Shown here piece by piece: positions 1 through 5,805 of a DNA stretch of 12,224 nt. The notes below the pieces were generated by a model. That model saw only the letters and a list, made by a program, of their open reading frames with translations, was not told the DNA's origin and ran no database searches. Origin of the DNA: Rhodoferax sp. (GTDB taxonomy: Bacteria; Pseudomonadota; Gammaproteobacteria; Burkholderiales; Burkholderiaceae_C); assembly GCA_020048795.1 (NCBI GenBank), contig JAIFMA010000187.1, positions 1 through 12,224 of the forward strand. Direction: 5' to 3'. Numbering within the stretch: the first letter of the stretch is position 1; each line of letters starts with the position of its first letter. Made by a program: the position numbers and the translations under genes.

Positions 1-316
1 TCAGCGGCAGCGCCACGTTTTGTGCCACGCTCAGGTGCGGCAGCACATGAAAGGCCTGAAACACAAAGCCGGTTTTTTCGCGCCGCAGCCGCGCCAGTTG
101 GTCGTCGCCCAGCGAACCCAGGTCCAGGCCATCGAGCAGCACCGTGCCGTGGTTCCAGTGGTCCAGACCGGCCATGCAGTTGAGCAGGGTTGATTTGCCG
201 ACACCCGATTCACCCACGATGGCGACAAACTCACCCGGCGCCACGTGCAGTGACACATGGCTGAACACCGGCACCTTGCCGTAGCGTTTGCTCAAGTGGG
301 TGATGACCAGGCTCAC
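1..316 (-). CDS. ABC transporter ATP-binding protein, LolD/MacB type (C-terminus cut by window edge)
   Basis: This is the ATPase subunit of an ABC transporter and would energise a membrane permease encoded beyond the left edge. The visible 105 codons begin at a GTG and read VSLVITHLSKRYGKVPVF. Walker A is GESGVGKST at residues 35-43, and the Q-loop is GFVFQAFHVLP near residues 83-93. The order 'LSKRYG - PGEFVAIVG - Walker A - Q-loop - LPHLSVAQNVALPL' is typical of the LolD/YbbA/MacB family, which drives lipoprotein release or other periplasm-facing export. Signature (LSGGQ), Walker B and the H-loop are outside the window, so activity and substrate cannot be judged. The GTG start lies only 11 bases after the mazF-like stop codon and has no strong Shine-Dalgarno. 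This suggests read-through from the toxin-antitoxin operon, or a start that depends on coupling. The family is well supported; the precise subfamily is not. Confidence 0.85.
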   Translation of the reverse strand, partial: MSLVITHLSKRYGKVPVFSHVSLHVAPGEFVAIVGESGVGKSTLLNCMAGLDHWNHGTVLLDGLDLGSLGDDQLARLRREKTGFVFQAFHVLPHLSVAQNVALPL

Positions 317-327
317 ACGTGATCCAT

Positions 328-690
328 CTAGGCGATGGAAATGATGCCATTGAGGGCTTGGCAGGCCGATTCAAACAGGTGCGGTGCAATGGCTTTCCAG
401 GGGTGCGCCCTGGCACCACGCTTTCGCCAGTCAAAGGACTTGGGCTGGTGCGCCAGCACGTAGCCCACATCGCCGCTGGCTGTGGTGAATTTGACGGCAA
501 AGGGATTGGTTTCGTTGGACTGGGCATGGGTCATGGGCAGCCCAATCACAATGCCAGTGCGCTCGTTGAAGGCTTTGGGCGACAACACCAGCATGGGATG
601 CTCGTCCTTCATCTCAGCGCCCGTTTGAGGGTTGAAATCAATCCAGATCATGTCACGCCGATCCGGCACCCAGAGTTTGGCGCTGACCAT
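328..690 (-). CDS. mazF: MazF/PemK-family endoribonuclease toxin
   Basis: This is a 120-residue toxin of the MazF/PemK/ChpB family, which cleaves mRNA in the cytoplasm at short sequence motifs when not bound by its antitoxin. Family marks are DMIWIDFNPQ near residues 13-22, HPMLVLSPKAFN near 31-42, IGLPMTHA near 49-56, the 'NPFAV' strand near 62-66, and QPKSFDWRKRGA near 82-93. The Thr at residue 54 aligns with the catalytic Thr52 of E. coli MazF. The position of E. coli Arg29 (in its 'HRPAVVLSP') is His31 here, in 'EHPMLVLSP', so one of the two usual catalytic residues is replaced. The ATG overlaps the antitoxin TGA by one base (TGATG), which indicates translational coupling. Length is slightly above the usual 110 residues. 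The toxin family call is firm; whether the enzyme is active is open because of the Arg-to-His change. Confidence 0.9.
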   Translation of the reverse strand: MVSAKLWVPDRRDMIWIDFNPQTGAEMKDEHPMLVLSPKAFNERTGIVIGLPMTHAQSNETNPFAVKFTTASGDVGYVLAHQPKSFDWRKRGARAHPWKAIAPHLFESACQALNGIISIA

Positions 691-950
691 CAGAAGACTT
701 CGGCGCCAACACGTCTGCCGGGCATGGCTTCTCCGCCATGAATGGCAGGGTCAAACAGCTTGAGCTTTTGCGCCAGACTCAGGTTGGGTTCGCCCACAAC
801 CCGCAGTAAAACGCCGCCTTCGACCACCTCGACCCGAATCGGCAAGCCCAGCGCAAAGTGGGCGGCCTTGGCCACCGGCGCGGTGATGCGCACGGCCAGG
901 CCATTGCCCCACTCTTGAATGGTTTGCTCTGCAACTACGGTGGCGGCCAT
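690..950 (-). CDS. mazE: MazE/AbrB-type antitoxin
   Basis: This is an 86-residue antitoxin paired with the MazF-like toxin that follows it. The N-terminal half (residues 9-52), with IQEWGNGLAVRITAPVAKAA, matches the MazE swapped-hairpin DNA-binding fold (compare 'WGNSLAVRIP' in MazE proteins). The C-terminal part, with LAQKLKLFDPAIHGGEAMP, would wrap the toxin. The ATG is preceded by a clear AGGAG at about 9 bases. An imperfect AT-rich inverted repeat lies 20 bases upstream of the start and is the expected kind of autoregulatory operator. The antitoxin-first order and the TGATG junction are classical for type II modules. The family is clear from the WGNGLAVRI signature; the symbol is used in a family sense. 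Confidence 0.9.
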   Translation of the reverse strand: MAATVVAEQTIQEWGNGLAVRITAPVAKAAHFALGLPIRVEVVEGGVLLRVVGEPNLSLAQKLKLFDPAIHGGEAMPGRRVGAEVF

Positions 951-969
951 GAGTCACTCCTGTGAAATG

Positions 970-991
970 TTGATACATGTTTATACATCAA
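970..991 (-). promoter_or_regulatory. Putative mazEF operator/promoter (imperfect inverted repeat)
   Basis: A 22-bp imperfect palindrome has outer arms TTGAT and ATCAA and an AT-rich centre (ACATGTTTATAC). It ends 20 bases before the mazE-like ATG. Read on the minus strand it holds TATAAA (980-985), a possible -10 element, with TTGCGC (1005-1010) as a weak -35 at 19 bp spacing. MazE-type antitoxins autoregulate by binding such repeats over their own promoter. The repeat is seen directly; the operator role is inferred. Confidence 0.5.
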
Positions 992-1213
992 TCCAGGGGT
1001 TTTGGCGCAATCAACGTAAAAATCCAAGGCTGAAAACCTGCGGCTGCAATTTCTCGGTCAAGGTTTGGTAGGCCAACTCGAACGGGCCGAAGTTGACCGG
1101 TGTCTTCAAAGAAAAACAGAGACGACTATGGGTCGATGCTGATGAAGTTGCCGTTCAGGCATGGCAAGAGGGTTGGAAGCGTTGATGCGCCCGCAAAACG
1201 ATGGAATCTGCTA

Positions 1214-1230
1214 GTATTACCATGTAACAC
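1214..1230 (+). promoter_or_regulatory. Putative vapBC operator (inverted repeat)
   Basis: The sequence GTATTAC-cat-GTAACAC forms 7-bp arms with one mismatch around a 3-base centre, 15 bases upstream of the vapB-like ATG. TAGTAT (1213-1218) at its left edge could be the -10 element, so a bound antitoxin would block the promoter. No convincing -35 is seen at normal spacing. It differs from the mazEF repeat at 970-991, so the two modules probably do not share an operator. A GAGG ribosome binding site follows at 1237-1240. Confidence 0.45.
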
Positions 1231-1245
1231 CTTTTTGAGGCTGCC

Positions 1246-1482
1246 ATGCAAACCACTATCACCAGCAAGGGCCAAGTCACCATACCGCGCGATGTTCGCC
1301 AGCATTTTGGCTTGCGCCAGGGGATGTCGGTGTGTTTCACGGTCGAGGGTGATCACATTGCCCTGCGTCCGGCACCGTCTGCAAGGCAAGCGACCACCAG
1401 CGGCTTTGGCCTGATTCAGAGCCAGCGCCCTGGCATTCCTGCAGATTTTGACGCCGCAAGCCTGAGTGTTGACGCACCATGA
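1246..1482 (+). CDS. vapB: VapB/AbrB-family antitoxin
   Basis: This 78-residue antitoxin neutralises the PIN-domain toxin encoded just downstream. Residues 2-42 form an AbrB/SpoVT-type DNA-binding domain, with the family phrase TTITSKGQVTIPRDVRQHFGL and the β-strand segment GDHIALRPA. The tail 'SGFGLIQSQRPGIPADFDAASL' (residues 52-73) is the toxin-binding segment seen in this subgroup. The start is supported by GAGG ending 5 bases before the ATG. The stop overlaps the vapC ATG as ATGA (1479-1482), so the pair is translationally coupled. It is expected to repress its own promoter through the repeat at 1214-1230. This is an AbrB-type antitoxin, as is the MazE partner of the neighbouring module, but their sequences are clearly different. 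Confidence 0.92.
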   Translation: MQTTITSKGQVTIPRDVRQHFGLRQGMSVCFTVEGDHIALRPAPSARQATTSGFGLIQSQRPGIPADFDAASLSVDAP

Positions 1483-1892
1483 TCGGGCTCGATACCAATG
1501 TGCTGGCGCGCTACTACGTGGGCAGTGACGATGCGCCAACACAAGCCCAAAGCGTGCTGGCCTGCCAACTGATCGAGAGTGGCAAACGCCTGTATGTCAG
1601 CAAGTCAGTGGTGCTGGAGCTGGAATGGGTATTGCGTGGTTATTACAAAAGCCCGGTGTCTGATGTGTTAACCGTGTTACGCCACCTGCAGACCCTGCCC
1701 AACATCGAACTGGAAGACCGTCAGGGTGTGGACATGGCGATTGACGCACTGGCCGAGGGGTTCGATTTTGCGGATGCCTTGCACCATGCGTCTTACCGTT
1801 TATGCAGCCAGGTTGCCACCTTTGATGACAAAAAATCCGCCAGGCGAGCGATGGCCAATGGATGGAAGCCACCCGTTCATGTTTTGGTTTAG
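1479..1892 (+). CDS. vapC: VapC-family PIN-domain ribonuclease toxin
   Basis: This 137-residue PIN-domain toxin is a Mg-dependent ribonuclease of the VapC family, members of which cut tRNA or rRNA to halt translation. The acidic residues expected for metal binding are all visible: Asp5 in GLDTNVLARY, Glu47 in VVLELEWVL, Asp99 in GFDFADALH and Asp116 in VATFDDK. Length is typical for the family. The gene starts inside the vapB stop (ATGA overlap). Its TAG stop overlaps the stop codon of the convergent miaA gene, leaving no room for a terminator between them, so transcription from vapBC probably runs antisense into miaA. Nothing indicates inactivation. The cellular RNA target cannot be told from sequence. 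Confidence 0.93.
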   Translation: MIGLDTNVLARYYVGSDDAPTQAQSVLACQLIESGKRLYVSKSVVLELEWVLRGYYKSPVSDVLTVLRHLQTLPNIELEDRQGVDMAIDALAEGFDFADALHHASYRLCSQVATFDDKKSARRAMANGWKPPVHVLV

Positions 1893-2917
1893 CGCTCACC
1901 GTTGGCTTGTTTATCAAAAAACCCATCCGCCAGTCCCAGCACCTGCTGCTGCGCATCGGGCGCATCACATGCGACCACCTGACGCTCGGGCATGCTGCGC
2001 AGCCAGGTGATCTGGCGCTTGGCGAGTTGACGGGTGGCAAAGATGCCCTTGTCATGCAGCTCGCTCAGGGGCCAGCGGCCGTCCAGCGCCTCCCAGGCCT
2101 GGCGGTAACCGACGCAGCGCATCGCTGGCAGGTCCGGGTGCAGGTCGCCACGTGCGCGCAGGGCTTTGACTTCGTCGAGGAAACCCGCCGCCAGCATGGT
2201 CTCAAAACGCTGGGCAATGCGCTGGTGCAGCCAACTGCGCTCGCTGGGTTCCAGCGAGATCAGACACCCGGGCTGGGCCAGATTATCCATATCTTTTTGG
2301 CCTTCAGCGCTCATGGATATTGCGCTGACAGCTACAAATTTGGTAGCATGAAAGAAGGACAGCGGCAAACCGCTGATGCGGTACACCTCGAGCGCGCGGG
2401 CAATGCGTTGCGAATCTGCCGGGGCCAGTCTGGCCGCGGTGGCGGGGTCCACCAGCGCCAGTGCAGCGTGCAGCGCGGCCCAGCCATGAAGCGCTGCCTC
2501 CTGTTCAATAGCCTGGCGAATCACCGGGTCAGCCCGGGGCATGTCGTCAAGCCCCTGGCGCAGCGCCTTGAAATACAGCATGGTGCCGCCGACCAGCAGC
2601 GGTAGTTTGCCGCGTGCCGTGATGTCGTGCATCAGCACGCTGGCATCTTTCACAAACTCGGCGGCGCTGTAGGCGTTCAAGGGATCACGGATATTGATCA
2701 GGTGATGCGGCACGGCGGCCAGCTCGGCGGCAGTGGGCTTGGCGGTGCCGATGTCCAGGCCGCGATAAACCAGCGCCGAGTCCACGCTGATGATCTCCAC
2801 CGGGTGTTGGCGGGCAATGGCCAGCGCTGCTGCGGTTTTGCCAGAGGCTGTGGGCCCCGCCAATGCCAGGTAGCGGGGCAGGATCGGCTTGGGCGATGAA
2901 AGCGGCAACAGTGTCAT
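1889..2917 (-). CDS. miaA: tRNA dimethylallyltransferase MiaA with an in-frame repeat insertion
   Basis: MiaA transfers a dimethylallyl group to N6 of A37 in tRNAs that read codons starting with U, which stabilises codon pairing. The 342-residue protein has the P-loop GPTASGKT (21-28), the substrate-site segment DSALVYRGLDIGTAKP (46-61), PHHLINIRDP (70-79), VGGTMLYFKAL (109-119), MRCVGYRQAW (266-275) and the C-terminal ATRQLAKRQITWLR (294-307). E. coli MiaA has 316 residues. The extra length here sits between LPLSFFH (184-190) and LISLEPSERSWLHQRI (219-234), where residues 191-213 are encoded by a palindromic repeat. All catalytic motifs are intact, so the enzyme should work. In many Proteobacteria miaA follows mutL; here it follows a cyclic di-GMP signalling gene with a 41-bp gap. 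No good Shine-Dalgarno is seen. Confidence 0.97.
   Translation of the reverse strand: MTLLPLSSPKPILPRYLALAGPTASGKTAAALAIARQHPVEIISVDSALVYRGLDIGTAKPTAAELAAVPHHLINIRDPLNAYSAAEFVKDASVLMHDITARGKLPLLVGGTMLYFKALRQGLDDMPRADPVIRQAIEQEAALHGWAALHAALALVDPATAARLAPADSQRIARALEVYRISGLPLSFFHATKFVAVSAISMSAEGQKDMDNLAQPGCLISLEPSERSWLHQRIAQRFETMLAAGFLDEVKALRARGDLHPDLPAMRCVGYRQAWEALDGRWPLSELHDKGIFATRQLAKRQITWLRSMPERQVVACDAPDAQQQVLGLADGFFDKQANGER
2279..2347 (-). repeat. Short palindromic repeat inserted in frame within miaA
   Basis: About 69 bases within miaA differ from their surroundings: AT-rich, with an ATA codon and AAA/TTT runs, and built of inverted repeats. GCTAC/GTAGC arms (2331-2347) form one hairpin. 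CAGCGC (2305-2310) and GCGCTG (2322-2327) form a perfect 6-bp stem with an 11-base loop. TATCCAT (2284-2290) can also pair with ATGGATA (2313-2319). Translated, it adds residues such as KFVAVSAISMSAEG, which have no counterpart in E. coli MiaA. I recall similar short interspersed repeats ('GCTATCAAATTTGTAGC...AGCGC' style) as common in Comamonadaceae genomes, which would make this one copy of that family. Only this copy was noticed in the window. Confidence 0.6.
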
Positions 2918-2958
2918 GGGTGGGGACGATGAATTCCCCCGATGTTACGCAGGTGGCA

Positions 2959-5805
2959 TCACGCCCGGTCAATCAGGGTCCGCAATTGCGCAATCAAGGT
3001 GTCACGCGCCAGGTGAAGTGCGTCGAGTTGCAGGTGCGCTGCGGCGCGCTGGCCACCCGTGCAAAGCCCGAGGATGCTGGCGGCCAGGGTATGAATGTCG
3101 CGATGCAAGCGTTTCACCGCCGCGAATGTGCTCAGTGGGGTATAGCGATCGGCGGCACCTGAATCCAGCCACAGCCCAAAGCGGCACTGATGCTGATCAT
3201 TGAGGGGTTGTGTCAGGCCATGATTCAGCACAAAGTGCTCAATCGCCGCCACCCAGGCGCGATGCTGTGCGATCGCAAACATCAGCGGCAAGTCGTGGCT
3301 GCCCAGAGCCTGGGTGTGTGCCCATGCCGTTGGCGGATGCCAGGTCGCGGCCCAAGCGGGCAGGTCGTCGCCCGGCATTGGGTGGGCAATCGCAAAACCC
3401 TGACCCAGCTCACACCCCAATTGCAGCAGGGCTTCACCGATTTCTTCGGTTTCAACCCCTTCGGCGATGACCTCGCGCTGAAATGCGCTCGCCAGCCCGA
3501 GCACACCCTGCAAAATGGCCAGGTCGTCGGGTTGGTCCAGCATGCCATGGACAAAGCGCTGGTCGATCTTGAGCATTGCCACGGGCAGTTGTTTCAGGCA
3601 GGTCAGCGATGAATAGCCGGTGCCAAAGTCGTCCAGTGCAAAGCGTACACCCAGTGCGCGGCATCGTTCGATGGTGTCGATGAGGTGCGGCAGGTCGTCC
3701 AGCACGCTGACTTCCAGCACCTCAAGTTCAAGCGCGGTGCCGCACACCTGCGGATGCTGTGCCAGCACGGCTTGCAAGCGCTCGGCAAAGTTGGGTTGTT
3801 TGAGTTGTCGCACAGCCACATTGACGCTGACCGGGATATTCAGACCGGCGCTCTGCCACATCGACAACTGGCACAAAGCTTGGTGGATCACCCATTCGCC
3901 CAGCTCGACGGCCAGCGTGTTGTCGTCCACCATGGGCAGAAAGGCGCTGGGCTCAAGCAAGCCGTTACCGGGCTGCGCCCAGCGAATCAGTGCTTCAGCG
4001 CCGATCAGGCAGCCGGTGCGCAGGTTCACTTTGGGCTGGAAGTGCAGCAAGAACTCCTGATTCGCCAGGGCCAGGCGGATTTGTCCCAGTTGTTCATGGT
4101 GTGCACGCAGGTGTTTGTTTTGGCCGGCGTCAAACACATGGTAGCGGTTCTTGCCCTCCAGCTTGGCCTGGTACATGGCCTGATCGGCCTGGTCCAGCAA
4201 CTTGCTGGCATCAACCTCCTGCGCCTGCGGGTAAAAGGTGACCCCGACACTGGCCGAGACCTGCAACACCAGTGGGCCAACCGGTACCGCTTGCGCCGCT
4301 GCCTCGAGCAGGCGGCCAAGCAGCGGGGCGCAGGCGGCCATGTCGGGCAGGTCAAGCAGCACGGCGACAAACTCGTCCCCGCCGATACGTGCCAAAGTGT
4401 CTCCGTCGCGCAGCACCTCTTTCATACGGGCTGCCAGGGCGATCAGCAATTGGTCGCCGACCTCGTGCCCATGGTTGTCGTTGACCGCCTTGAAGCCGTC
4501 CAGATCAAGAAAAACCACCGCCAGTGTGCGACCGTGGCGCTGCGCCTGATTCAGTGCCTGACGCATCCGGTCAGCCAGCACGATGCGGTTGGGCAGGCTG
4601 GTGAGCGCGTCAAAATGGGCCACATGCTCCAGCTGCGCTTCATAGGCCTTGACCGAGGTGATGTCTGAAAACAGCGAAACAAAATGCGCAACGGCGCCAG
4701 CGTTGTCCCGCACCGCGCTGATGGTCTGTTTGACCGCATAGACTTCGCCGCTCTTACGCCGGTTCCAGACCTCGCCTTGCCAATGCCCCTGCTCGAACAG
4801 GCTGCGCCACAGGTTGGCAAAAGTCTCCGGGCTCTGATGCCCCGAGCTGAGAATGCGTGGGTTTTTACCCATGACTTCGTCTCGCGCATAACCGGTGATC
4901 TGGCTGAATGACTGGTTCACATCGATGATGGTGCCATCGGCGGTGGTGATCATGATGCCTTCACGGGCATGGGTAAATACACTGGCGGCCAGCAACATCT
5001 GATCGTGGTTTTGCCGACGCCGGGTGATGTCACGCGAGAAACCCACGGTGCCCATGACCACGCCATCGACCGCAATGCGAGACTTGTAGGTCTCGAACCA
5101 GATGCGCTTGCCATTCACCTCGAGGGGTTCCTCGACGTTTTTAGGGACATCGCTGTCAAACACGGCCTGATCGTCGGCACGGTACATCTCGGCCAACTCA
5201 CGCGGCCAGACATCCAGGTCGGTCTTGCCGATCAGTTGCTCTGGGGCGGTGTGATGGCAGGCATCGGCGAAGGCCTGATTGACGGCCAGAAAATGTCCGT
5301 CCACATCCTTGAGCCAGACCAGAAACGGGAAATTGTTGAGCAGCGCGCGCTGGTAATGCTCGCGCTGCTGCAGGGCTTGCTGGGCACGCTCACGCGCATC
5401 GATTTCGACCTGTAAATCCTGACGCAAGCGCTCGCGTTCGAGCAGGTTGCGAATGCGCTGACGGGCAATCTCGACATTGATCGGTTTGGCAATGTAGTCA
5501 GCCGCGCCCAGCGACAAGCCCAGCTCCTCGGTGGTGATGTCGGTCGCAGCGGTGATAAACATCACCGGCACGTGTTTGAGCCGGGGCAGTGATTTGAGCC
5601 TGCGGCAGACTTCAAAACCGTCCATTTCGGGCATCATCACGTCCAGCAGGATCAGCTCGGGCGGCGATTCTTGCGCCAGCGCCAGCCCCATGGCGCCCGA
5701 GGTAGCCAACTGCAAGTCAAAATCGGGCACCAGCGCCGCCCCGAGTGCCATCAGATTGATCGGCGTGTCGTCAATGGCCAGGATTCTGGGCTTGGCGTGG
5801 GTCAT
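2959..5805 (-). CDS. Response regulator with PAS, GGDEF, EAL and CZB domains (cyclic di-GMP turnover)
   Basis: This cytoplasmic response regulator should make and/or break cyclic di-GMP. Numbered from an upstream ATG at 5820, the order is: receiver (11-125; acidic pair D17/D18, phospho-acceptor D60 in ILLDVMMPEMDG, T90, K112), coiled linker (117-155), PAS (156-268), PAS (275-392), GGDEF (395-565), EAL (578-825) and CZB (845-912). GGDEF is intact at 480-484, and an RxxD inhibitory site (RDGD, 471-474) sits at the usual distance. The EAL domain keeps E609-A-L, LELEVLE, DDFGTGYSSL (730-739), KID (751-753), EGVE (787-790) and GQGF, so both activities look possible. The CZB zinc ligands are H853, C879, H906 and H910. 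The start at 5805 is preferred: it makes an ATGA overlap with the kinase and has GGAG 9 bases upstream. The ATG at 5820 would add five residues. Confidence 0.93.
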   Translation of the reverse strand: MTHAKPRILAIDDTPINLMALGAALVPDFDLQLATSGAMGLALAQESPPELILLDVMMPEMDGFEVCRRLKSLPRLKHVPVMFITAATDITTEELGLSLGAADYIAKPINVEIARQRIRNLLERERLRQDLQVEIDARERAQQALQQREHYQRALLNNFPFLVWLKDVDGHFLAVNQAFADACHHTAPEQLIGKTDLDVWPRELAEMYRADDQAVFDSDVPKNVEEPLEVNGKRIWFETYKSRIAVDGVVMGTVGFSRDITRRRQNHDQMLLAASVFTHAREGIMITTADGTIIDVNQSFSQITGYARDEVMGKNPRILSSGHQSPETFANLWRSLFEQGHWQGEVWNRRKSGEVYAVKQTISAVRDNAGAVAHFVSLFSDITSVKAYEAQLEHVAHFDALTSLPNRIVLADRMRQALNQAQRHGRTLAVVFLDLDGFKAVNDNHGHEVGDQLLIALAARMKEVLRDGDTLARIGGDEFVAVLLDLPDMAACAPLLGRLLEAAAQAVPVGPLVLQVSASVGVTFYPQAQEVDASKLLDQADQAMYQAKLEGKNRYHVFDAGQNKHLRAHHEQLGQIRLALANQEFLLHFQPKVNLRTGCLIGAEALIRWAQPGNGLLEPSAFLPMVDDNTLAVELGEWVIHQALCQLSMWQSAGLNIPVSVNVAVRQLKQPNFAERLQAVLAQHPQVCGTALELEVLEVSVLDDLPHLIDTIERCRALGVRFALDDFGTGYSSLTCLKQLPVAMLKIDQRFVHGMLDQPDDLAILQGVLGLASAFQREVIAEGVETEEIGEALLQLGCELGQGFAIAHPMPGDDLPAWAATWHPPTAWAHTQALGSHDLPLMFAIAQHRAWVAAIEHFVLNHGLTQPLNDQHQCRFGLWLDSGAADRYTPLSTFAAVKRLHRDIHTLAASILGLCTGGQRAAAHLQLDALHLARDTLIAQLRTLIDRA

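Noticed and set aside
970..991. The TTGAT...ATCAA repeat before mazE as an FNR box.
   Set aside because: The half-sites are separated by 12 bases instead of 4, so it does not fit FNR; an antitoxin operator is more likely.
1862..2605. A 247-codon plus-strand frame over miaA.
   Set aside because: It overlaps the end of vapC and runs antisense to conserved miaA motifs; composition is that of a shadow frame.
3685..4668. A 327-codon open frame on the plus strand opposite the GGDEF-EAL gene.
   Set aside because: It is the antisense of the intact GGDEF and EAL motifs, with no ribosome site or family-like pattern.
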